Source: Flavobacteriales bacterium CG18_big_fil_WC_8_21_14_2_50_32_9
GTDB lineage: Bacteria; Bacteroidota; Bacteroidia; Flavobacteriales_E; Vicingaceae
DNA length: 5,326 nt
Assembly: GCA_002770955.1 (NCBI GenBank)
Contig: PCUH01000175.1
Coordinates: 942-6,267, forward strand
Direction: 5' to 3'
Positions 1 through 5,326 of this stretch are shown one piece after another. The position numbers and the translations under genes were made by a program. Each line of letters opens with the position of its first letter. The stretch's first letter is position 1. Under the pieces are notes generated by a model. The model had not been told where the DNA came from and did not search any database. It worked only from the letters and a program-made list of their open reading frames with translations.

Positions 1-332
1 ATATCTTTTTCGATATACACATCGGTAACTGGTAAATAAGCTTCGGGCTGGTAATAATCGTAGTACGAAACAAAATATTCTACCGCATTGTGTGGAAAAA
101 ATTGTTTGAACTCACCATATAATTGAGCTGCAAGTGTTTTGTTGTGACTTAAAATTAAAGTCGGACGTTGAACTTGCTGAATAACATTAGCGATGGTAAA
201 TGTTTTTCCAGAGCCAGTAACACCAAGTAAGGTTTGTGCTTTAGCCCCTTTTTGTAAACCTTCTACCAGTTGTTTGATAGCTTCGGGTTGGTCGCCTGTT
301 GGTTGAAAATCGGATATTAATTCAAATGCCAT
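1..332 (-). CDS. uvrB: UvrB, excinuclease ABC subunit B (N-terminal part)
   Basis: UvrB is the damage-verifying helicase of nucleotide excision repair: it is loaded by UvrA and then recruits the nuclease UvrC. The visible 110 residues begin MAFELISDFQPTGDQPEAI, the usual UvrB opening. The Walker A motif GVTGSGKT lies at residues 37-44, and the LSHNKTLAAQLYGEFK block follows at 61-76. The segment YDYYQPEAY at 91-99 begins the beta-hairpin region that grips DNA. A full UvrB is about 660-680 residues, so roughly five sixths of the gene lies beyond position 1. The start at 330-332 is chosen because it gives the family-typical N-terminus. No good ribosome-binding site is visible, which is common in Bacteroidota. 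The gene is intact as far as it can be seen. The next gene upstream on the same strand, abiEii, ends 276 bp away across hairpin-forming DNA, so co-transcription is unlikely. Confidence 0.97.
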   Translation of the reverse strand, partial: MAFELISDFQPTGDQPEAIKQLVEGLQKGAKAQTLLGVTGSGKTFTIANVIQQVQRPTLILSHNKTLAAQLYGEFKQFFPHNAVEYFVSYYDYYQPEAYLPVTDVYIEKD

Positions 333-357
333 AAGGCAAAATTAAGGATTTGTTTGG

Positions 358-495
358 TGTCATTCTGAACGATATTTTACAGAAAATTTGTTTTCGTGTA
401 AAATGAAGTGATGAATCTATTTTAGTTGGAATAGATTCATCACTTCATTTTTCTATCCCGAGCACTCGGGATGAAAAATTTTGTTCAGAATGACA
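358..495. repeat. Nested palindromic intergenic element
   Basis: A 13-bp perfect inverted pair, TGTCATTCTGAAC at 358-370 and its complement at 483-495, encloses two further hairpins. The first is the long palindrome at 400-451 and the second the GC-cored stem at 447-479. Repeats containing CATTCTGAAC are, to my recollection, common dispersed intergenic sequences in Bacteroidota, which suggests a REP- or MITE-like element. No target-site duplication is visible around 358 and 495. Similarity to the second copy at 2310-2380 continues past 495, so the 13-bp pair is probably not the true element boundary. No coding capacity is seen. Confidence 0.6.
400..451. terminator. 22-bp-arm perfect hairpin, possible terminator of the abiE operon
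   Basis: Positions 400-421 are perfectly complementary to 430-451, leaving the 8-nt loop TTAGTTGG. The stem is AT-rich, built around GAAGTGATGAATC and its complement. On the minus strand the stem lies 3' of abiEii and ends in a short T run (ATTTTA), so it could stop or stabilise transcripts before uvrB. The T run is largely part of the stem, so this is not a classic intrinsic terminator. The inverted repeat itself is certain; the terminator role is inferred. Confidence 0.4.
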
Positions 496-517
496 TCATT
501 GAATAGGCTTTGTGTGT
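447..517 (-). repeat. Dispersed repeat, copy A (hairpin plus conserved tail)
   Basis: This block matches 2310-2380 in the same orientation without gaps; by hand count 62 of 70 positions agree between 448-517 and 2311-2380. It contains a hairpin: ATTTTTC at 447-453 pairs with GAAAAAT at 473-479, and ATCCCGAG at 455-462 pairs with CTCGGGAT at 465-472, with one bulged T. The conserved tail carries GTTCAGAATGACA and AGGCTTTGTGTGT. It lies 3' of abiEii, and with copy B it brackets the abiE operon. Strand is given as minus because base pairing across the two copies is best preserved in that transcript. Confidence 0.8.
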
Positions 518-602
518 TGAGTATATACATTCCACTAGAAACATTAAGAGTAGATTCATCATTACCATTGGTAGTTTTATTGAGGTTATTTTGTGCCAAG
601 CC
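516..602 (-). pseudogene. Possible relic of a T9SS type A sorting domain
   Basis: On the minus strand an open stretch reads LAQNNLNKTTNGNDESTLNV and then SSGMYILNTQS, running on into repeat copy A, where it stops at 453-455. The pattern NVSSGMYILN resembles the end of type A sorting domains, typically written as 'nvs.l.SGiYlvk'. There is no start codon context. The frame is separated from abiEii only by its TAA and a following TAG. It may be the decayed 3' end of a secreted-protein gene or a chance similarity; the match is short and no full domain is present. Confidence 0.25.
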
Positions 603-608
603 CTAAGA

Positions 609-1466
609 TTAAATGTTCTCAAATTTAATTTTCTCTATTAAATCTTTGAAATATTCAGGACTCCAAATAGTTAAAATAGCATCATTTTGGATAAACCTAA
701 CAACATCCTCTTTAATACTACTAAAAGAAACTGATTTGATTTTGGTATCTAATAGCTCGATAATCTGTTTATTAGAAATGCTATCGTCTTGCCAGTCATT
801 TGTATCTTTTGCCCTAGTTAAGAAATGATTTACATCCAAAGGGATTCCTTTTTTAATATACCATTCTAAATCATACCAATCCCTTCCTTTAACTCTATTT
901 TTCCACTTTCTAAATAGCAGAGCATGCATTTTACCTGCAAATAAACTTGGTTTCGTAAAACATTTCACGTAAAAAGAAAATGGACGGAGTAATAACTTTT
1001 CTTCAGTTTTGAAATTTAATGAAGGCTGTCGATCAACTTCTATTTTTATTTTCAAAGTCTTGTTAGAACGCACTCCAATCTCTTTGATGATGTCTTCAAG
1101 TACAATTTCTTGCCAAATTGTTTCAGTTTTCAGAAAAGCAGAATCAATAGCTGTTTGGTTAGTTTTTTTCTTTTCCTTAATACTAACAGTCAGTCCCAAT
1201 GACTTAAATTCATCTAGAATGGCTTTGAAATATGGCTCAATGGAAAAATTAGAATCAGGTTTAAGTAAAGAAAAATCCAAATCTTCTGAATATCTATCCA
1301 ACCCATAAAAAATCCGGAGAGCGGTTCCTCCATAGAAAGCTGCTTTCTCAAAAAAATCAGTTCTTGATAAACCTGCCAAAGTAATTTCTTGCATTATCTC
1401 TCGTAATGCAGCTACCATTTCTTCTTCATTTTGAGGATTATATTCCTCTATCCACTCTTTTATCAT
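609..1466 (-). CDS. abiEii: AbiEii-type nucleotidyltransferase toxin (type IV toxin-antitoxin)
   Basis: This is the toxin of the AbiE phage-abortive-infection family (AbiEii/AbiGii, DUF1814), cytoplasmic nucleotidyltransferases. Relatives in Mycobacterium (MenT) add nucleotides to tRNA acceptor ends and block translation. The 285 residues show the family motifs in order. Y45-GGTALR-51 and R58-YSEDLDF-65 form the nucleotide and metal site, with D62 and D64 the likely metal ligands. KIKIEVD (139-145) supplies the third acidic position. FAGKMHALLFRKW (176-188) is followed by GRDWYDL (194-200), the usual C-terminal signature. All key residues are present, so the enzyme looks active. The ATG overlaps the abiEi stop codon in ATGA (1463-1466), which predicts translational coupling and tight stoichiometry. 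Length and gene order match the family. The exact target RNA of this member is unknown. Confidence 0.93.
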   Translation of the reverse strand: MIKEWIEEYNPQNEEEMVAALREIMQEITLAGLSRTDFFEKAAFYGGTALRIFYGLDRYSEDLDFSLLKPDSNFSIEPYFKAILDEFKSLGLTVSIKEKKKTNQTAIDSAFLKTETIWQEIVLEDIIKEIGVRSNKTLKIKIEVDRQPSLNFKTEEKLLLRPFSFYVKCFTKPSLFAGKMHALLFRKWKNRVKGRDWYDLEWYIKKGIPLDVNHFLTRAKDTNDWQDDSISNKQIIELLDTKIKSVSFSSIKEDVVRFIQNDAILTIWSPEYFKDLIEKIKFENI

Positions 1467-2101
1467 AATTCTATCAGCGTTTTAATTAGCATTTTTAGAC
1501 TACTTTTTTTAGGAGCATTTTTAATCCATAATTCCATAACTTTCGTGTCTAATGTGCCTAATACTTCACTATTCATACGAAGATCTTCCAGTAAAAATTC
1601 TCGTGTTTGTTTGATGCTTCTAAGATAAATTTTGGGTGTAAGCACAACTTTGTCACACAAAGCTTTTTCAGGTGAGGCAACTAACATGGTTTGCTTAGGT
1701 GAATATTTTATGTTTTTTATCCCATAAGAATAATAAGGAATCTTTAATTGTTGGTAGCTAAATCGTCCAACAGGAGTTTTATATAACTTTGAAGTTTTTA
1801 TGGTTACTGAACTTATTTCATAAGCTCTTTCTGGTATCATGTTCCAATAAGACAATGCAGACTCTAATGATACATAACTCGGTCCTCTAAGGTGATTCGC
1901 TATTAGAAAAGGTTCTGGTGTTGTTAAGTCCATTTTAGGACCAGTTATATAGAGTCCTCTTCTAATAGAAATAAGCTCTTTGCTCTTAAGTAGCTCACTA
2001 ATTTTATCATTTGGACTCTGATAATCACTTAGTAATTCTAAAATTATATGTCTAGTTATCGGAGCTTCAGCATATTCCTTTATCACCGTTCTAAAATTCA
2101 T
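1463..2101 (-). CDS. abiEi: AbiEi-type antitoxin and transcriptional repressor
   Basis: AbiEi is the antitoxin of the type IV AbiE system. It counteracts AbiEii without stable protein contact in characterised cases, and represses its own operon by binding inverted repeats. With the start at 2099-2101 the protein has 212 residues. The N-terminal ~55 residues look like the winged helix-turn-helix, ending in the typical RRGLYI (48-53). The middle holds PSYVSLESALSYW (75-87), and ASPEKALCDKV (142-152) is the conserved C-terminal-domain signature. A 20-codon longer frame starts at 2161, but that ATG lies upstream of the predicted transcription start and its extra codons run through the operator. 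The shorter start also gives the usual N-terminus. It is the first gene of the operon and abiEii follows with a 4-nt overlap. Confidence 0.9.
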   Translation of the reverse strand: MNFRTVIKEYAEAPITRHIILELLSDYQSPNDKISELLKSKELISIRRGLYITGPKMDLTTPEPFLIANHLRGPSYVSLESALSYWNMIPERAYEISSVTIKTSKLYKTPVGRFSYQQLKIPYYSYGIKNIKYSPKQTMLVASPEKALCDKVVLTPKIYLRSIKQTREFLLEDLRMNSEVLGTLDTKVMELWIKNAPKKSSLKMLIKTLIEL

Positions 2102-2121
2102 ATTGTAATTATTTTGTATGA

Positions 2122-2142
2122 TAATCGGATAATTTCCGATTA
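2122..2142. promoter_or_regulatory. Candidate AbiEi operator (perfect inverted repeat)
   Basis: TAATCGGA at 2122-2129 and TCCGATTA at 2135-2142 are exact complements around the 5-nt spacer TAATT. The site starts 21 bp upstream of the chosen abiEi ATG and abuts the predicted transcription start. Binding there would block initiation or clearance. Studied AbiEi proteins bind inverted repeats in their own promoter, so autorepression is the natural reading. Its G+C-containing arms stand out from the AT-rich surroundings. Confidence 0.6.
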
Positions 2143-2149
2143 ATTGATT

Positions 2150-2180
2150 CAAAAATAGCAATTATATGTGAAAGTACAAA
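2150..2180 (-). promoter_or_regulatory. abiE operon promoter, Bacteroidota type
   Basis: Read on the minus strand, TTTG (2177-2180) is followed after exactly 19 nt by TATTTTTG (2150-2157). This fits the Bacteroidota primary-sigma consensus of TTTG, about 19 nt, then TAnnTTTG. Transcription should begin near 2143-2145, leaving a leader of about 42 nt before the ATG at 2101. No Shine-Dalgarno sequence is visible; the leader is A/T-rich, as is usual in this phylum. Confidence 0.65.
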
Positions 2181-2181
2181 T

Positions 2182-2199
2182 AAATAATTACAATTATTT
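2182..2199. promoter_or_regulatory. Second inverted repeat upstream of the abiE promoter
   Basis: AAATAATT at 2182-2189 and AATTATTT at 2192-2199 are exact complements with the 2-nt spacer AC, immediately upstream of the -33 element. Together with the repeat at 2122-2142 it would give two operator sites bracketing the promoter, as reported for characterised AbiEi operators. The arms are purely A/T in an AT-rich region and share no sequence with the other repeat, so chance is a real possibility. Confidence 0.25.
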
Positions 2200-2309
2200 T
2201 CTAGAATCCGAGGCGGAAACAAAATTCCTGTGTCAATTCTGTAAACTTTATTTCCAGACAACCCCTAAGCTTGAGTATAGGTCAATAAATCAGAAGATAG
2301 CTCGACTGT

Positions 2310-2380
2310 GTTTTTCTATCCCGATAAATCGGAATGAAAAACTTTGTTCAGAATAACAGCATTGAACAGGCTTTGTGTGT
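2310..2380 (-). repeat. Dispersed repeat, copy B (hairpin plus conserved tail)
   Basis: This is the second copy of the block at 447-517, in the same orientation. GTTTTTC at 2310-2316 pairs with GAAAAAC at 2336-2342, and CCGAT at 2321-2325 pairs with ATCGG at 2328-2332. The long palindrome that precedes copy A is absent here, so this copy is partial. It lies 3' of the 485-residue gene and upstream of the abiE promoter. The rest of the stretch between about 2200 and 2310 shows no gene or structure that I can recognise. Confidence 0.8.
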
Positions 2381-2403
2381 AGGCAAGTCCCCTCTCGAGC
2401 AAT

Positions 2404-3861
2404 TTAGGTGGTTTTCCCCATCATCCTCTCTACCAACAATAAGTTATTGTTAAGATGAGGATTTCTTTTCAAGGTTTGCAATACGTTAGTTAATTTTTTC
2501 TCATATTGATTTTTCGGTGCAATTTTTAGTTGAGCGATGTAGTAAATGGCTTTTATAACTAAATCGTTTTCTTCCATGGAAACAAAGTTTTTAGTGAGTT
2601 TTTTATAGCGACTGTAATTTTCTACCACTTCATCAAAACTTTTAGCTTGAAAATGGGCCATCAACAACACTACAAACAACCCATCGTACATTTTTTTAAA
2701 TGTTTTTTGTTGGTATTCGTGTAGCACTTTTTCAATGAGTTTAATACTTTTTTCCCCCTGATTATCTAAAATAAGAAACATCGCATACACATTATAAAAA
2801 TTGATGTATTTAAGGTAACTCACTTTCTCCCAATCGAGCTTGTTACTCAATTCTTCAAACAAGTTAATAATTTCTTTTACCTCTTGCTTTAATTTGTCAT
2901 TTAGCGGTTTGCAGTAATAATCGGTAATAAAAAAACTGCCTTTAATACTAAGTGCTAACATTAATCCCGAATCGAGTTGGTTGTTGGCGTGATAAAACTT
3001 TTGCCATTTGTTAATGATGGAAGAACAGGTTTTATTAATTTCCTTTTCACCTAAAGTTAGTCGGGTATGTTTTACCAACATATAATCTAAGCTCATTAAT
3101 TTTTCTCTGTGATGAGCTATCATTAAATAAGCATGTTTTTCAGCTAATTTTTTGGTGTATTCAATTAATTCAAGGGTGTTTTTATCGTAAAAAGATTTGT
3201 CGTTATAACTACTCAAAATATTCAAATAAGATTGTCGGGCAATAAGTTGAATAGAAAGCGAAGTGGAATTAAAATGACTTTTAAAAAAAGCTAAATCTTT
3301 GGGATTTATTCCTTTTTGTTCTTCAATAAGTGTGGTAGATGTTAGTTCATCTTGTTTTTGAAGCAATATTCTTAAATCGCTAAAAAGCGTTAAATTCTCT
3401 TTGTTACTTTCTAAATTTAATTGTTTCCCTATTGTTGTTGAAAGCAGTTTGTTTTGTTGTGTGATTTCAAAAAGATGAACTAATAATCCATAATCCTCGA
3501 ATTTTTTAGCAACTTCTACTAATAGTTTTAGCTTTTCTATGGCTTCATCGTGTTTTTCATGATAAATGAGCCATTCAATTTCACTACTATTTTGTGTGAG
3601 AAAAGAAGGAAAATGCTGACTAATAAATGAAAAATAGTTGAGTGTATGATGATTGAGTTGATTGAATTTTTTTAAGGTTTCTTTACCAGAAGTTCCATAA
3701 ACAGCTTTACAATAAAAATCTATGTTTTGGTGAGGTTTGTTTTTAATATGATGAATTAATTTTTGTGACAGCAGTTGGTTTTTGGCAGCCAAATATGCCT
3801 CAAACAAATTTAATTGCTGGGTAGAACAACAGGTACTTATTTTTTGAATTAGAAATTCCAT
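2404..3861 (-). CDS. Hypothetical all-helical, TPR-like protein
   Basis: I do not recognise a named family. The 485-residue protein has no signal peptide or membrane segment, so it is probably cytoplasmic. It is rich in Lys, Leu, Asn and Gln and appears almost wholly alpha-helical. Helix pairs spaced like tetratricopeptide repeats can be seen towards the C-terminus: about 352-385 (FYNVYAMFLILDNQGEKSIK), 395-424 and 430-465. An earlier pair lies near 95-135. The N-terminal ~80 residues, with a paired Cys at 11-12 and YCKAVYGTSGKETLKKF at 50-66, resemble the leading helices of uncharacterised Bacteroidota helical-repeat proteins. No catalytic motif is seen. A role as a protein-binding scaffold would be an inference from fold only. 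It is a single-gene unit: 242-302 bp separate it from abiEi, and the hydrolase upstream is divergent. The start at 3859-3861 is the first in-frame ATG. Confidence 0.85.
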   Translation of the reverse strand: MEFLIQKISTCCSTQQLNLFEAYLAAKNQLLSQKLIHHIKNKPHQNIDFYCKAVYGTSGKETLKKFNQLNHHTLNYFSFISQHFPSFLTQNSSEIEWLIYHEKHDEAIEKLKLLVEVAKKFEDYGLLVHLFEITQQNKLLSTTIGKQLNLESNKENLTLFSDLRILLQKQDELTSTTLIEEQKGINPKDLAFFKSHFNSTSLSIQLIARQSYLNILSSYNDKSFYDKNTLELIEYTKKLAEKHAYLMIAHHREKLMSLDYMLVKHTRLTLGEKEINKTCSSIINKWQKFYHANNQLDSGLMLALSIKGSFFITDYYCKPLNDKLKQEVKEIINLFEELSNKLDWEKVSYLKYINFYNVYAMFLILDNQGEKSIKLIEKVLHEYQQKTFKKMYDGLFVVLLMAHFQAKSFDEVVENYSRYKKLTKNFVSMEENDLVIKAIYYIAQLKIAPKNQYEKKLTNVLQTLKRNPHLNNNLLLVERMMGKTT

Positions 3862-3953
3862 TTTAAAAACTCATCTGATTTTGATAAAAATACGGGAATT
3901 TTTTTAAACAATAGCATAGATTAATTTTACATCATCAACTTAAACTAAATGTT
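3862..3953. promoter_or_regulatory. Divergent promoter region, weak matches only
   Basis: These 92 bp separate two outward-facing genes and must hold both promoters. For the minus-strand gene, TATTTTTA (3885-3892 read on the minus strand) matches 5 of 6 defined positions of TAnnTTTG. For the plus-strand hydrolase, TAATTTTA at 3922-3929 does likewise. Neither has a convincing -33 partner at the right distance. No operator-like palindrome is evident. Confidence 0.3.
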
Positions 3954-5326
3954 ATGGAAAAATTACAAACTATCCTAAAAAACACCACAAAGAAAGATGT
4001 TTTTATTTTTATTCTACTATTTGTATTATTATTTTCTTCAACAGCTTTGTTTTCTCAATATCAAATAGGGCATACTACTATTACTTTTCAGGATGCCAAT
4101 AGAAATAACCGCAGTATAGAAACAGAAATTTATTATCCAGCAGCAACAGCAGGAACAAATGTGGCTATGGCTTCGGGGCAATATCCTGTTATAGTTTTTG
4201 GACATGGATTTGTGATGGCATGGAGTGCTTACGAGAATTTATGGACAGAATTTGTTCCTAGAGGTTATATTATGGTTTTTCCGAGAACGGAAGGAAGTAT
4301 CATTGGCACCGACCACCAGAAATTTGGTTGGGATTTACAGTTTTTAGTTCATCAAATGCAACTAGAAGGATCAACAGCAAGTTCTATTTTTCACAATGGA
4401 GTAGCTCCTAAAACTGCTTTAATGGGACATTCAATGGGAGGAGGAGCAGCATTTTTAGCAGCAGATTCGTTAGTACAATCCAATACACCATATTTTAATA
4501 CTTTAATTGGATTAGCACCTGCTGAATCTACAAGCAATGGCGTTTCGTCTATTAATTCTGCTAAAACTGTAACCGTACCAAGTTTGGTTTTGTCTGGAGC
4601 TCAAGATGGTGTTACTCCTCCAGTAGATCATCATATTCCTATGTATGATTCATTGGCATCAAGTTGCAAAACCTTTATTACTATTATTGGAGGAGGACAT
4701 TGTTATTTTGCAGAGCCTAATTTTAATTGCGATTTTGGTGAAGGAACATCCTCTACAGGAATTTCTATAACTCGTGGCGACCAACATGATGTAACTTTTG
4801 ATTTTGTAAACCCTTGGTTAGATTATACCTTAAAAGGAGATTGCAATGCTTTTGTTGAATTTAATGATTCTTTGCAAAATTCACCGAGAATAAATCATAA
4901 TCAAGTTTGTTCGCCTAATCCTGTGCCAAGCATTACGGCAAATGGTGCTATTTTAACTTCATCTACAACAGGAGTAAGTTATCAGTGGTATTTAGATGGT
5001 AACCCAATTCCAAATAGCAATACGGTTTCTATTACAGCAACAGCATCTGGTAATTATGAAGTAGAAGTATTTTATACTGATGGATGTAGTGAAATTTCAG
5101 CTCCTTTTATATTATTAGTTACGAATATAGAAATTAATAATTTTAAAGGAAATATAATTGTATATCCTAATCCAACCTCATCTATTTTAAATATTGAATT
5201 TTCTGATAGCAAGGTTTATGTGGCAACTATAGTTGATTTTCTTGGTAAAGAAGTGCTGAAAGAACGTATTGAAAATAGAAAAATCGATATTTCTGCAGTT
5301 CCGAGTGGAATATACATGCTACAACT
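3954..5326 (+). CDS. Secreted cutinase-like alpha/beta hydrolase with T9SS sorting domain (3' end missing)
   Basis: A predicted exported serine hydrolase of the dienelactone-hydrolase/cutinase-like alpha/beta fold. Of 457 visible residues, 1-34 form a signal peptide: a KK pair, then hydrophobic 16-33, with cleavage likely before Q35. The catalytic domain spans about 36-310. GHGF (83-86) is the probable oxyanion-hole loop, and GHSMGGG (158-164) carries nucleophile S160. D218 in SGAQDGVTPP is the likely acid, and H249 in GGGHCYF the base. An Ig-like module follows at about 319-390 with YQWYLDG at 343-349. A type A sorting domain starts at IVYPNP (402-407) and is cut near PSGIYML, with perhaps 15-20 residues missing. 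The enzyme should cross the inner membrane by Sec and the outer membrane by the type IX system, to be anchored or released. A nearby ATG at 3949 is out of frame and soon hits a stop. The substrate is unknown; esters or polyesters are plausible. Confidence 0.88.
   Translation, partial: MEKLQTILKNTTKKDVFIFILLFVLLFSSTALFSQYQIGHTTITFQDANRNNRSIETEIYYPAATAGTNVAMASGQYPVIVFGHGFVMAWSAYENLWTEFVPRGYIMVFPRTEGSIIGTDHQKFGWDLQFLVHQMQLEGSTASSIFHNGVAPKTALMGHSMGGGAAFLAADSLVQSNTPYFNTLIGLAPAESTSNGVSSINSAKTVTVPSLVLSGAQDGVTPPVDHHIPMYDSLASSCKTFITIIGGGHCYFAEPNFNCDFGEGTSSTGISITRGDQHDVTFDFVNPWLDYTLKGDCNAFVEFNDSLQNSPRINHNQVCSPNPVPSITANGAILTSSTTGVSYQWYLDGNPIPNSNTVSITATASGNYEVEVFYTDGCSEISAPFILLVTNIEINNFKGNIIVYPNPTSSILNIEFSDSKVYVATIVDFLGKEVLKERIENRKIDISAVPSGIYMLQ

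Noticed and set aside
337..344. A perfect TAnnTTTG match (TAATTTTG, minus strand) just upstream of uvrB.
   Set aside because: It lies only 4 bp from the ATG and has no TTG/TTTG at the proper distance upstream. It would require a leaderless transcript, so it was not called as a promoter.
447..479. The GC-cored hairpin as a classic intrinsic terminator.
   Set aside because: On neither strand is the GC stem followed by an unpaired T run. The flanking A and T tracts pair with each other within the stem.
358..495. The 13-bp inverted pair as terminal repeats of an insertion sequence.
   Set aside because: There is no transposase and no target-site duplication, and similarity to the second copy continues beyond 495, so these are not clean element ends.
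613..1628. Three plus-strand open frames (613-828, 1009-1308, 1431-1628).
   Set aside because: All lie antisense to abiEii and abiEi, whose motifs are clear, and their translations show no coherent protein features.
2102..2161. N-terminal extension of abiEi from the ATG at 2161 (20 extra codons).
   Set aside because: The predicted promoter places transcription start near 2143-2145, downstream of that ATG. The extra codons run through the inverted repeat, and the 2101 start gives the usual family N-terminus.
2168..2356. A 62-codon plus-strand open frame.
   Set aside because: It overlaps the -33 element and runs into repeat copy B. It has no recognisable domain and no promoter, and is best explained as chance.

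Overview
The window comes from a Bacteroidota genome, most likely a Flavobacteriia-like lineage. The base composition is AT-rich. One protein carries an N-terminal signal peptide and a C-terminal type IX secretion sorting domain, a system confined to this phylum. The clearest promoter fits the Bacteroidota pattern TTTG-19-TAnnTTTG. Assignment to a genus is not possible from the sequence alone.

Layout, left to right. (1) Positions 1-332, minus strand: the N-terminal 110 residues of the DNA-repair helicase UvrB, cut by the window edge. (2) Positions 333-608: a non-coding stretch with a 22-bp-arm hairpin, a second GC-cored hairpin and a 13-bp inverted pair enclosing both. It also holds what may be the relic of a sorting-domain gene end. 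(3) Positions 609-2101, minus strand: a two-gene type IV toxin-antitoxin operon, abiEi (antitoxin/repressor) followed by abiEii (nucleotidyltransferase toxin), joined by an ATGA overlap. (4) Positions 2102-2403: the abiE promoter with a perfect 8-bp-arm inverted repeat at the expected transcription start, then a second copy of the hairpin-containing repeat seen at 447-517. (5) Positions 2404-3861, minus strand: a 485-residue all-helical, TPR-like protein of unknown function. (6) Positions 3954-5326, plus strand: a secreted alpha/beta hydrolase with a cutinase-like GHSMGGG motif, an Ig-like module and a type A sorting domain, cut by the right edge.

The abiE operon is a self-contained regulatory and defence module: AbiEi probably represses the operon through the inverted repeat and neutralises AbiEii. 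It sits between two direct copies of a ~70-bp repeat, which suggests an accessory insertion between uvrB and the 485-residue gene. The hydrolase is independent and divergently transcribed; its family resembles polyester/cutinase-type serine hydrolases, but its substrate cannot be read from the sequence. I see no tRNA, rRNA, CRISPR array or transposase gene. The best candidates for something undescribed are the repeat-flanked abiE cassette with its operator, and the T9SS-exported cutinase-like enzyme.
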